From Chromera velia (lineage: Eukaryota; Sar; Chromeraceae), in assembly GCA_018398765.1 (NCBI GenBank), contig JAHBMJ010001655.1:1-24822 (forward strand): a stretch of 24,822 bases of DNA. Reading direction: 5' to 3'. The notes under the pieces were generated by a model, which was not told the origin of the DNA, did no database searches, and was given only the letters and a program-made list of their open reading frames with translations. Made by a program: the position numbers and the translations under genes. Numbering within the stretch: position 1 is the stretch's first letter; every line of letters starts with the position of its first letter. Below, piece by piece: positions 9,475 to 19,280 of this stretch.

Positions 9475-9801
9475 TATTGCGTGCCACTGTATTGCGTCTC
9501 ATATGGACCTTGCGTTGGTCTCAGCATGTCTGTCCTAGCTGTCCTGTTCATGCTTGTATAGGCGGGGGCCATGATATTTATTTCCGTTTGCGGAGGCGAA
9601 ATGTATCCATTCATTCCTGGTTTAGGGTATTTCCATTTGCGGAGGCGAAATATATCCATTCATTCCTGGTTTAGGGTTTAGGGTTTTCTGGCCCCATGAA
9701 GCGGTCTGTTTCCTCTAGCTTGAACTGACAGTCCATGGACTCGGGTGCACCTATATATTCTCTGTACGTCTATAGCAACCGCTTACTCCCTGTATACAAC
9801 A
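9475..9801 (+). repeat. 3' LTR, with 50-bp duplication and telomere-like motif
   Basis: Matches the 5' LTR throughout, but is 327 bp instead of 260 because a segment of about 50 bp (TTGCGGAGGCGAAAT ... CCTGGTTTAGGG) is present twice, near 9578-9627 and 9628-9676. TTTAGGG then follows as a doublet at 9670-9683. The first two bases read TA instead of TG. It ends CAACA at 9801, followed by the CACAC duplication. Confidence 0.88.
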
Positions 9802-9806
9802 CACAC

Positions 9807-9925
9807 TCAAGTGTGTAATAATGTATTCTTAAAAGTGACGGTTTGAATTAATGCACACTAAAGTATGTACTTAATGCATACCTAAAAATGATAGTTTGAA
9901 TTAATACACACTAAAGTGTGTACAA
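9807..9925. repeat. 53-bp tandem repeat interrupted by the LTR element
   Basis: GAATTAATRCACACTAAAGT recurs at 9845 and 9898 (period 53). An earlier copy is split: its first half, GAATTAATACACAC, is at 8030-8043 and its second half, TCAAGTGTGTAATAATG, starts at 9807. The LTR element therefore inserted into the first unit of a pre-existing array of about three copies. Confidence 0.8.
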
Positions 9926-10133
9926 ATTCATTCATCAAAATTCTATTAAAATGTATAACAAAACAATGCGTATAAATATGTAACAAAACATTTTGAAAAA
10001 AGTGATTATGTAACCCTACAGGATTGGTGTTTTTTTTTTTTAATGGCCCACGCCTAGGATGGTGATGATGATAACATTTCATTACTTTTGTATACCCGGT
10101 GTAGGAGCAGTTTTTGTTTAACTGCCACTGCGA

Positions 10134-11321
10134 CTAACAATGCCATACTGTCTTTGCTTTGTGTTCCGCTTCTCTCCAAAGTTCTGCTATGGTCACATCT
10201 CTGCCGAGCTGACATTGATCCGGAAGCAATTTCAAACACTCTGAAATTTTCAGTTTTTTCCTTTTCTGCTCCCCCGGGAAATGCACCCTGAAGTCAGATG
10301 GGCGGTCGCAACGCGGACTTCCCATCGCCCTGATGGGCAGCATGCGAGAGCGACCTCTGAACTCTGATTCGAAAAACCGTTTGCTCCACTCGACACAGCC
10401 CTCTCCGCACTCGTGCTCCCCCTCCATGTACCCTTCTCTTTTTGAACGCCACTCATCCATTGCCGTGAGATTACGCCCAAAGATCCGCACGACAAACGCA
10501 CCGTTGTCATGCGGGTCGAACTCGCACGAGTGATAAGTGCGTGGGCAGGTCCACCCAGGGGTGTCTCTCCAGAGAATCAGATTGAAAACAGAGCGGAGAA
10601 AGTTTTGGCCCCAGTCTGTCGATCTGACAATCCACTGGCCTGAATTAATGGGCCAGTTCATGTCGCCTGTAAAGAAGAAGTCGGGCTGGCCCGCCCCCTC
10701 ACCGACTGTACCTCCTTCAGTTTTCCCAATTCCCTCCCCGAGAAAACTCTGTAGAGTTATTGTGCAGTTTGTAACCAAAGCGTCGCTGTCTGTCCAGAAG
10801 ACTGCCTCATACCCCCGCATCAGAAGTTCGAGCACGAACAGAAGTTTGGCGCTGCGGATGTCGACGGAGTAAGGGAGGCACCGATATCTCTCTTGACGAA
10901 ACGCAAAATCATATCCGTGGAGTTCTGAGTATGCAACCCAGTTGGGAAGCGACGTCTCGATGTAGCTCTCCAGTGCTCCTTTCTCGTGGGTGTATAGAAG
11001 ACTCGCTATTGCGATCTTGCGACTCTCAGGAGTAGACGTGACAGGGCGGAAGATTCGGTAATTCCGCGGGGCACAGTTTCCAGAGACGTCTAACCTCACT
11101 TCCTCACGGAACGAGTCCCAGAACTCCTCTTGAGAAGGCATTGTGTACCATCTACTTGCAATCCAAACGCTGGAAAGAAGCACAAAACCAACAAGAAGCC
11201 AGCACGTGAGCAAACCGGACAGAAATCCCCCACAGTACTCCTTTTTACGGAGAGGACCGCTCTGCCTTGGGCTGAGACAAGATGAAACCCAATTGTCAAT
11301 ATTCGAACTCATCGCGAACAT
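10134..11321 (-). CDS. GT34-like membrane glycosyltransferase
   Basis: A probable Golgi type II membrane glycosyltransferase of 395 residues with no intron. The first ATG of the frame is at 11321-11319; the frame is open slightly further upstream but without an ATG. A hydrophobic signal anchor (about residues 31-56: GLLTCWLLVGFVLLSSVWI) follows a short cytoplasmic tail. The lumenal domain shows NWVAYSELHGYDFAF (about 127-141), then FWTDSDALVTN, whose D-S-D (about 178-180) is the metal-binding DXD motif, then NSGQWIVRSTDW and HDNGAF, and a late VHFPG. These match the order in the GMA12/MNN10 (GT34) family of galactosyl/xylosyl transferases. Donor and acceptor sugars cannot be told from sequence. 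It ends in TAG and uses CAG/CAA and TGG normally. A related nucleotide-sugar transferase family is the main alternative. Confidence 0.82.
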   Translation of the reverse strand: MFAMSSNIDNWVSSCLSPRQSGPLRKKEYCGGFLSGLLTCWLLVGFVLLSSVWIASRWYTMPSQEEFWDSFREEVRLDVSGNCAPRNYRIFRPVTSTPESRKIAIASLLYTHEKGALESYIETSLPNWVAYSELHGYDFAFRQERYRCLPYSVDIRSAKLLFVLELLMRGYEAVFWTDSDALVTNCTITLQSFLGEGIGKTEGGTVGEGAGQPDFFFTGDMNWPINSGQWIVRSTDWGQNFLRSVFNLILWRDTPGWTCPRTYHSCEFDPHDNGAFVVRIFGRNLTAMDEWRSKREGYMEGEHECGEGCVEWSKRFFESEFRGRSRMLPIRAMGSPRCDRPSDFRVHFPGEQKRKKLKISECLKLLPDQCQLGRDVTIAELWREAEHKAKTVWHC

Positions 11322-11997
11322 GTCAGGCAGGGACAAGAGTCTTCTTGAAGGGCGTCTATCGAATAGAACTTTCCCTGCACGAGGGACAGGCTGGGTTCAT
11401 GTGTACTACACAGCGGAGGTCCTGCAAGATGTTGCAACCTGAAGCTTTAATTATTCGCCTCAGTCATCCTCAGTCTGACCGTCTGAGAAAATGCCTGTAC
11501 GCAACATTGTACCGCTTCGCGCGGCGACAGTCTCATCTGACGCACTCCGTGCGAATGGCCCGGAAAGCGAAATTAACTTTAGATTCGGAATTAACTGCAT
11601 GGAGTCGGAAGTACTCGAGTTTTGTTATTATAAGTGCCCTCTCAGCAATATTTCCGGGGCAATAATGAAATTGCATGCGTCATGCAGTTTTTCAATTGGA
11701 GATTCAGCATGTACGTCGACATCTGAGGCCTCCCATGCACCTCAACTCTTTGTAAGTGCCCCTCAGCTACGCCTTCCGGGCTACATCCCCGGCCCCACCC
11801 TAGTGTTTCTAGAGTAGCTTTGGAAAGCACCGCAGCGCAGCCTAAGCTTTCCATAGTGCTAGCGCTGCGGTTCTAGCCTACTTCTGACCGTTTGCCACCC
11901 CGCGGCGACAACCGTGCCTCTCAGGGTATAAGTCAAGGCCTGGTAGTGGACCATGAGGTGGCCCGAAATATAAATGTGAGAGTAAACGCATACATTC
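11322..11997. other. Intergenic region upstream of the GT34 gene
   Basis: Lies between the glycosyltransferase start (minus strand) and the 5' LTR of the copia element (plus strand). It must contain the promoter and 5' UTR of the gene, but no clear TATA box or other site can be assigned. Several short open frames overlap on both strands and none looks like protein. Confidence 0.5.
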
Positions 11998-12504
11998 TGT
12001 GAGAGAAAGTGCATGCAGGGTGGCGTGTCGAGGCGTACTGGGCGGGCTGCGCTGACTTTTAGTGGGCCAAGACTTGCATGCGTACGGCAGTACGTCATTG
12101 ATTGATTGATTGATTAATTGATTCTTTCAAATTGTTTAGACTCGAATTGAGTGCATGCGCCAGGGATACCTGAGTTGGGCTTGAATGTGAGCTCGTGTGA
12201 TTGAAGGAAACTGTCAGTGCGATCAGTCTGTCAGTGGTTGAAACTTATAGGATGGTAGTTCAATCAGTCAGACATACACTGGTGTGCGGGCGTGGGTCGT
12301 GCGGTTTCTCATATTGAAGCAGTGACGTAATCGCTGTTAATGCACTACCGTCTCCAGTAAACATCTTGACTGTTGCTAGAAAATGGAGTTGAGAAGACTG
12401 AAGAACTTTGTTGTCTCGTAGGTTCAGACTTTCTTGTTTGTTCAGTTCTATTCAAGTCTATGTGCTTGGCCGTTCCCTAGCTAAGTATATAGCATACCGT
12501 CATA
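11998..12504 (+). repeat. 5' LTR of the copia element
   Basis: Starts TGTGAGAGAAAGTGCATGC and ends ACCGTCATA. Relative to the 3' LTR it contains an extra GATT expansion at about 12094-12118. AAGTATATAGCATACC near the 3' end could be a core promoter, inferred only. Its unsplit sequence defines the junctions of the insertions in the 3' LTR. Confidence 0.92.
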
Positions 12505-12560
12505 ATTTGGTATTCCCAGGCAGCGCATTTGTTTGTCGTTTGCTTAGTTCTCTCCTGTGA

Positions 12561-13920
12561 ATGCAGAACTCATTTATGCCTCTTGGTTCCAATTCTCCTA
12601 TATCTTTTGCTTATTCCTCTCCTGTTTTCGCTGCTGCATCTGCTTCCATACCTAACAATGATTTAGCGCCAAGTACTTCCTCTGCAGCTGCCATCAAACT
12701 GCCGAATTTGTTGTGGATTCCCGAGTTGAAGACGTCTCACGACTGGAAGTCTCAGGAGGAGAAAGTCCATGTTGCTTTCGCCAAGGACTTCAAGACCTGG
12801 CGAAGATCTTTTGAGTTTACCATCAAGTTTATCATGACCTTTGTGGAGAAAGAGGAACACGTTGTCGCCCTCTGGGTGACCGTCCTTGCCCTCCTTCGTG
12901 CGTTTAAAGCCTTTCCTTCCGTTCAAGAGGAAGTTTACCTCTCTGTTGGTGAGGGAAAGGAGAAGGCAGATTTGCTGGAGGCCATCTCAGTTGAGGTCAC
13001 CAGGCGCAAGTCCCTTGACAAGGATGCCTGGCAGGACATCTTCCTGAAGCTGGAGAGAGGGCAGCACGGGAGAGAGGACATCGTCAAGGCCATGAAGCGG
13101 TTGAAGGACACCATCCGCGAGTGTGACGCTGTGGGTCACAAGCCCGATGCCAACCTCAAGCGTCGTGTATTGAAGAGTATGCTCACCAAGTCTGAGTGGA
13201 ACGATTCTACTGAAAAGGCCTCTCTGAAGACCGGGAACAAGGTCTCAGAGCTTACCTACGATAAGATCCTTGTGCACATTGACACGAAGGTAGACGCTAT
13301 TGAGGATTACGAGATCACTCGACCTGTTGATGGTCGTTCGTCTTCTTCCTCCCCCAAGCACAACCACGAGTTTGGCGCTGCAGCTGATCGCTCGCAGCGT
13401 CTGAAAGATTGAGGCAAGGGTCGTTGGGGGAAGAAGAACTACTGGAAGGAGAAGTCTTTCCAAGGTAAGGAGGGTGAGGAGTCCCAGTCTGGAGCAGCGG
13501 TGTTGGGTGCCGCGAGTTCTTCCCAGACTTGGCCGTGCCCTAACTGCGGTCACATGAAGCACCTCGACCCTATTGGCAAGAAGGGGTGCCCGGCTGCCAA
13601 CGTTCGCTGCAGCTTCGAGGGCTGCGGTATGGTTGGATACTATATGAAGTGTTGCCTCAAGAACCCTAAGAGGAAGCAGCAGCAAGCCAAGGCCACAGGT
13701 GAGTACATTCTCGTGCAGAAAGGAACCATGTTCCAGTTTAGAGAGGATCGGGAGCAATCCTTCTCTGATGAGGATTTTTGAAAGGCCCTTAGGCCGCCCC
13801 CCTCCAGTCCCAGTCCAGCCGCTGGGGGGGGGTCCCAGTCTAGCCGCTGGGGGGGGGGCAGGGGTCTCGTCAAAGGCTGGAAGAGAGCGTTTTATGAGGG
13901 CGACCTTGCGTAACGCATAG
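12561..13920 (+). pseudogene. copia gag with two in-frame TGA codons
   Basis: Frame 0 opens at ATG 12561 and reads to TGA 13410-13412 (283 codons). It then stays open in the same frame (13413-13778) to a second TGA at 13779-13781. The N-terminal half contains KTWRRSFEFTIKFIMTFVEK and a helical, charged region typical of copia gag (UBN2/DUF4219-like layout, inferred). After the first TGA comes a basic, Gly-rich linker and a Cys/His cluster (CPNCGHMKHLDP ... CCLKNPKRKQQ, about 13539-13670) that could bind nucleic acid but is not a classical CCHC knuckle. A 23-bp repeat ending in runs of 9 and 10 G (13824-13832, 13849-13858) precedes the change to the pol frame. Both TGAs are one transition from TGG or CGA. 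Confidence 0.8.
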
Positions 13921-16900
13921 CAGAGTGGGTGGTGTGAAGAGCCAGAGTGGGAAGATGTTTGTGTTTCTGTCCCAAAAACCCCTATTGAGTGTTTCGTTGG
14001 CGTGGTGGGGGATGATAGGGAGTGCATTGCTGACTCCGGTTGCTCGTTGGATCTTTTTACCCCTGCGTTTGAGAAGTTCGTTGTCTCTTCTGAAGACTGG
14101 TCAGTTGATTTTTGTCTCGCCTCTGATGCTGCCCCCCTCTCTCTGAGAAGGGTCAAGACAGTCCACCTTCTGTTTAAGGATGAAGGGGGGAATGTACACA
14201 TCGTTCCAAAGGAAGGGTGTATTGATAGGTTGATCGGTCGTGCGCTGTTGCCATGCGCAAAGAAGAAGTTGCATTTGAAGGGGGAGGATTTGTCTGATGA
14301 TGATTCCGACTCTAGTTGGATGCGTTTGCAAGACATTCATGAGAGATGGTTCCGAGCTTCCATTGATCAGACGGACAGCGTTCCTGTGCTCCATCTGGCT
14401 TAGAATAAAGAGGCCATTGCGGCTTCTTGTGTTTGTCCCCCTGTTTCTACGTTTCCCCTGACAGAGTCTCCTCTCTTTGAACAGTCTGATCTATCAGAAG
14501 AGAATAAAGCGCATCTGTTCCACGTTCTGCACTCCTGTTTAGGGCATGCTACCGGGCAGCGTCTGGAGGCTACCTTGAAGGAGAAGGGGGTGGGTGTGCC
14601 GTATTTTGTTGGGGAGTGCCAAAAGGTACGAGACACGTGCAAAGCATGTCGGGAAGTTAACTTCCGATGCAGAAAGTTGAAGCGTCGGGGTTCTGCTGTA
14701 AGGACACGAAAGCATGTTTCCAAGCCATGCGAGGAGCCTCCAGTTGACGGAGGCGAGGAGAGGGAGCGAGAGTCTGAGGGTTTAGAGAGAAGCTTCAATG
14801 CTAACATCTACCACGATCTGAAGGACATGAAGAGGAAAGGAATTGGGGGGGTACGCTATGTGTCGGTGATCGTTGATCTCCACACACGGCGCAAGTCCTT
14901 CTGGTGTTGTCGCTCCAAGGATCGCACGCTGGCCCATCTGATTGCTTGGATGTGCAGGTGGGAGAAGGTTGGGAAAGGGAAGCTGAAGATTGTCCATTTG
15001 GACAATGGAGGCAAGTTTATTTGCAAGCAGTATCGTTTTTTTTGTTAAAGAAAAGGTATTCATACTGAGTTTGGTCCGCCTCGCACTCCTGAAGTGCAGG
15101 CGATAGTTAAAAGAGTGAATGATGAGTTTTTTTCTCTTTTGAACAAGCTGCTTTTGCAACGTTCTCTCCCTTTTTATGTCTGGCCTGTTTTTATCCCTGG
15201 TGTTGCAAATGCGTTGAATGAGGTCGTTCATGCTTCGACTGGCCGTCCACCGAACTGTTTTTTGTTTGGCGAGAGGTCGGGTGTCCCTCTTGTTACTGCG
15301 GGGGATGTTGTTTGCTTGGTAGACCCTTCCCACCGGCAGAATTTCATTGCTGGTAGGCCTTTCGAAAAGAGCGAGCGTGTTCTGTTCGGGAGGGTTATTA
15401 GCTTACAGTCTGTCTCTGTCTTGCTTCGGCGGGGGGGACAGTAGAGAGCTCTACGTATGCATCCGATGCACATTTAGTTGAAGTCGTGGCTGGGGGTCGA
15501 GCGAATTGACTTTAATGAAGACGGCAGGAGCGACGTAGTTGCAGAGAGGGAGAGTGATTCCGTTATTGGAAGAGGTTTGGTTTGGGTTGGTTAGGGGGAG
15601 GAGGACAATCGATCAGATGCGGAAGCTGAAATCGGGGGTGATCCTTCCAATGACGGCGTTGCAGAGCCAAGCGATCTCCTTCCCCCGTCACCTGGTGGCG
15701 TTCGTGCCCCACCCTTCCGAGGTGTTCTGGCTCGTTGGTCGGGGGGTGCTCTGTTTTCCGGATAGGTTGTGAGAGAAGGGGCAAAGCAGACGTATGGTAT
15801 TACTGCTGTTCGGTTAACAGAGGGGGATGATGGTGTGTTCTATCCTGTTGAGCTTGAAAAGGTGAAACAGAAAGACATTGTGGAAAGATTTAAGATCTCT
15901 CCTGATGGTCGTCTTCCCCAGTCTGTTCTCAACAGACTAGCCAAGTAGGCCCCTCCGTCTCCTGATTCCTCAGACCCTCCTGTCCCTCCTGTCTCTGACA
16001 GTGAGATCCCTATGGACGTCGATGTCGTTGCTGAGCAAGCCGCAGAGGAAGCTGCGACTGCCGAGACTCAGTTTGTTCGGTGGTCTGAGATGTCAAACAG
16101 TCAGAGGGAAAGACATGTGAGGGAGAGAAGGAAAAAAAGGAGAGAGTTGAAGGGAGCCCGTATTATAGAAGCGTTTAACAGCCATTTGAAGATCGCATAT
16201 GCAGTGATGAAGGCTGAGAAGGTGCGAAAGCTGTTGCAGAGAGAGAATGATGCGAAAGGTCATATCATTGCCACTGAAGAAGAGGTCGCCCAGGGCTTGT
16301 TCAAAGAGTTCGATTGGAAAGAGCTTGCCAGGTGGTATTTGTGCTCTATGTTTGATTTCTCCTCTGAGACATTGCAGACTAAGCAGGGAGTGAAAGCCGT
16401 CTCTCTCCGTTGGGTTTGAATGTGGAAGCTGAAAGACGGAAAGCGAGTTGCCAAGTCCCGTCTTATGGTAAGGGGGTTTCAGGACTCGCATGATTGGGGA
16501 ATGTTGGAGACTTACTCCGGTACAGCAGACCCTAGCCTCGCTAGAGTTACGTTTCTGTAGGCAGTCTCTTAAGGACTGCAGGCCGTCAAGATGGATGTCT
16601 CGACGGCATTTCTCCAGGCCCCCATAAAGGATGCTGTATGGCTGCGTCTCCCTTCCAACCTCCCTGTGGAGGTCTATCCAGGACTCCGTGCGGGTGTGTT
16701 TGTTCGCATCTAAAAGGCTGTGTACGGTCTGAAGGACGCTCCAAAGGTGTATACCTCCTACTTCAAGAAGAAGGTGCGTTCATTGGGGTGGACTGAGATC
16801 TCGGAATCTATTCTGGTCAAAAGAAATCGGAAGGGAGAGCCTGTTATGTTGTTTGTTATGCATGTCGACGATCTTTTTCTGTTTTCTCCTTCTGTTGATG

Positions 16901-17799
16901 AAGATATCAAGGGAATTCAGGGGTTGTTCGATATTGACAAGCCAGAAAGAATGGACAATGGAGAGTGACATCTGTACGTTAGTATGTCCATTCGTATGCG
17001 TCCAGGTGAGATGTTACTCGATCAGCCGAGTTACATTCAAGGGATGTCTGAGGGTGTGAGTGAGAAAGTAAGAAAGCCGTTAACAGAGAAGGACTTTTTG
17101 TTGCCTGAGGAAAAGGATGTGGATCTGTCTCTGCAGGCTGAACAGCAGAAGAATGATGGTTGTTTGGGATAGGTGGTTAAGACCCAACCCTCTCTGTCCT
17201 TTCTCTTTTCTCACCTGTCTCGCTCGAACTCTCGTCCGTCCCGTTCGTCTGTTTTTACGACTGAGAAGGCTCTCTGGCATACCAGAAAGACTGCTCATCC
17301 GCTACGTCTCTCTTCTATCTCTTCTGTCCTCTGTCTGTTGGTTTGGGGGGATGCAAGTTATGAGTTAGCAAAGAAGGAAGGGAGCCTCAGCTTGGGAATC
17401 GAGATACAGTTGGTGGATGAAAGTGAGATCGCGAATCTTGAGAAGATAAACGAGGATAACACCGTGTTTTGGCTCAGCAAAAAGCTGGCAAGAAAGCTGG
17501 GGTCAACGACTTCAGCTGAATTACTTGCCATACGTGATGTAGTCAAATCCTCTTAGTCGATCGCTCACTTAGTCAGAAAGTTGTGGGGAAAGATGCCTCC
17601 TGTTGTTGTTGTGACTGAGTCAGACTCGCAGCCGTTGATGTTTCAGTTGAGTAGCAAGCAGTGTAAGAGCAAGCCTCGCATGCAGGGTGAGTTGGAGTAT
17701 GTGTTGGAGAACCTCGCGGAGTTGGGAGCGAAGGTGAAGTGGGTTCAGTCAGGTTTCATGCGTACAGACAAACAGACAAAGTTCCTTCATTGCAGTTGA
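13921..17799 (+). pseudogene. copia pol: protease, integrase, RT, RNase H; one frame, 14 internal stops
   Basis: A single reading frame holds for 3,879 nt. Protease: CIADSGCSLDL, with D-S-G at 14032-14040. Integrase HHCC domain: His residues at about 14500-14550 and CKAC near 14638-14650. Integrase core: Asp at 14815 (IYHDL) and 15001 (LDNGG). The catalytic Glu is replaced by Lys at 15109-15111 (QAIVKRVN). RT: LRWV and [12 protein letters not shown] (16400-16490), MDVSTAFLQ with Asp at 16594, AVYGLKDAP (16714-16740), and the polymerase motif HVDDLFLF with D-D at 16867-16872. RNase H: DASYEL (17350 on) and FWLSKKLARKLGSTTSAELLAI (17467-17532). Internal stops: TAG 14401, 15442, 15475, 15592, 15763, 15946, 16558, 17170, 17554; TAA 15046, 16570, 16711; TGA 16417, 16966. 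The frame ends at TGA 17797. It cannot be functional if stops are read as stops. Confidence 0.9.
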
Positions 17800-17869
17800 G
17801 TGTTTTCGAGTTTCTTCTCTTTCAGTGTGTCTTCCCTGCTCGCGTTCGCAGTTCAGACAGGGGGTGATC

Positions 17870-18014
17870 TGTAAGAGAAAGTGCATGCGGGGCGGCATGT
17901 CGAGGTGCACTGGGCGGGCCGCGCGAACCTTTAGTGGGCCGAGGCCTGCATGCATGCGGCAGTACGTCATTCTTTCAAATTGTTTAGACTCAAATTGAGT
18001 GTATGCGCCAGCGT
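17870..18014 (+). repeat. 3' LTR of the copia element, left part
   Basis: TGTAAGAGAAAGTGCATGCG ... GTATGCGCCAG matches 11998-12160 of the 5' LTR without its GATT expansion. It is broken at about 18014 by inserted DNA. A short G-rich stretch, CAGACAGGGGGTGATC (17854-17869), precedes it where a polypurine tract is expected. Confidence 0.9.
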
Positions 18015-19245
18015 AACACGGTGGCGGGTCATACAGATGTGTATGGATCAATTAGAACCCGCCGTCAGACCTTAACCGGCTCAAAAATTTCGAAGGGAAA
18101 AGGAACAACCCTCTGTTCTCTTTTCCCTCCTAGACTCAAACCAACGACCCTAAGAGACGTTAGTTCGCCTCTCTAGACTCTCTCTAGCTGCTTGGTGCAG
18201 AAAAAAACGACTCCTAGACTCACTGGGAGTCCAAAGAACGGAAGTCTGAGGTCTAACACCTGAAGAGGCCAAAGTAGCCTTCCTGGACTCAGAAGTTCAG
18301 AAAGGGCTGTGGTACATCAATGATGATAAAATGCATACCAACACGCTCTATTTGGTCCAGGTAACTTAGTTCCAACAGGGGATAAGGAATGGTTGATGCA
18401 CTGTGGACTTCAATTGATAAGTCTGCTTATGAACAGAAAGATATACTCCAGATGGCGCCCTATATCAAATTGCCGGAAGGGCTTTTTCCTTCTTGAGCAC
18501 TTCAAACCTGCAGCCATCGCACAAAAGTACTGTCTAACACTCATATGCTCCTGTCTGGAGGGAAAGAGCAGGACAGAACCACTTACCGGGGGAGCTGGAG
18601 GTCGATTAATACCCCTGAGATGCCAATTCTCCACAACAGGAACATAAAACAATCTCGCCTTCCCACAACCAGCAGACTTACCAGGAACCTATCCCGCTGG
18701 CCTAGGAGGATAACAACAGACACAGGGCACTGGGCAAAATTGCTGGGGATCGATTCTGCGGCCTCTTGGTAGAAAGAAGGAATGTTGCTTTGGAGGCCTG
18801 TGAGGTACTTTCCTGACTGGTCCAGACTGGAGCTGCCAGACACGCCAAAGCAGATCAACTGCGCCATAAGACTTCATCCCGACACTGTGACAGAGGCAAG
18901 CTGTGTAGTACTAGGGGAGCAGAATTGTACCACTTTGACCATCGGTACTGCTTTACACAACAAGGTAGACAGGAAGGGACAAGACGACGAAATGACCCTT
19001 CTCTGTGTGTTGGTGTGCTTTTTGAGCATTCAATTCTGAGCATAATTTCGGAATTTTGAGAGTGGCCCTGGAAAGTTTTGGCCCAAATTCTTGCACCAAC
19101 ACACTCAGCGGCCTCTAGGGACCAATTTGGTACCTTTCTGGGCACTGGGCGCCGCCGGAATCGCGCGGACCGGCTTAACCGGCTCAAAAATTTCAGACCC
19201 TTCTAATTGGTCTATGTACATCTGTATAACCACCTTCTGCGTTGC
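18015..19245. mobile_element. Insertion with imperfect inverted ends inside the 3' LTR
   Basis: A core of 27 bp at 18031-18057 (ATACAGATGTGTATGGATCA and on) is the inverted counterpart of 19201-19227 with four mismatches, all transitions. Similarity extends more loosely outwards to GCGTAACAC ... GGTGG. Just inside both ends the block TTAACCGGCTCAAAAATTTC occurs in the same orientation (18074 and 19175), an unusual mix of inverted and direct repeats. No transposase is seen. Open frames on both strands are short and unrecognised. Exact termini and target duplication are unresolved because the LTR junctions are scrambled. Probably a non-autonomous DNA element. Confidence 0.5.
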
Positions 19246-19280
19246 AAGGGATACACGCACTACCCAAAAGGACACTTCGA

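Larger units (their letters stand above)
8044..9801 (+). mobile_element. Small non-autonomous LTR retrotransposon
   Basis: Two direct repeats bound the element: LTRs at 8044-8303 and 9475-9801. They are flanked by a perfect 5-bp target duplication CACAC (8039-8043 and 9802-9806). A primer-binding site TGGTAACCAGAGC follows the 5' LTR immediately (8304), close to the initiator-Met-tRNA site TGGTATCAGAGC common in copia elements. A 26-base purine run (9445-9470) just before the 3' LTR is the polypurine tract. Together these fix the orientation as plus. The internal region is only about 1.17 kb and encodes no sense-strand gag or pol, so mobilisation must depend on another element. The LTR sequence differs from that of the large copia element downstream. 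Confidence 0.9.

Noticed and set aside
8044-9801. Reading the small LTR element in minus orientation, with the antisense frame as its gag
   Set aside because: The primer-binding site directly follows the 8044-8303 LTR and the purine tract directly precedes the 9475-9801 LTR, which fixes plus orientation.
13410-17556. Stop codons as evidence for a reassigned nuclear genetic code (TAA/TAG as Gln or TGA as Trp)
   Set aside because: The GT34 gene (395 codons) and the CCT5 exons use CAG/CAA and TGG and contain no internal stop, and GT34 ends in TAG. The stops are confined to transposons. I keep read-through only as a weak alternative.
18115-18210. Minus-strand resemblance to a tRNA (TAGGGTCGTTGGTTTGAGTC, a B-box-like stretch)
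   Set aside because: The T-stem does not pair and no convincing A box or acceptor stem is found. At most a very old tRNA-derived SINE relic.
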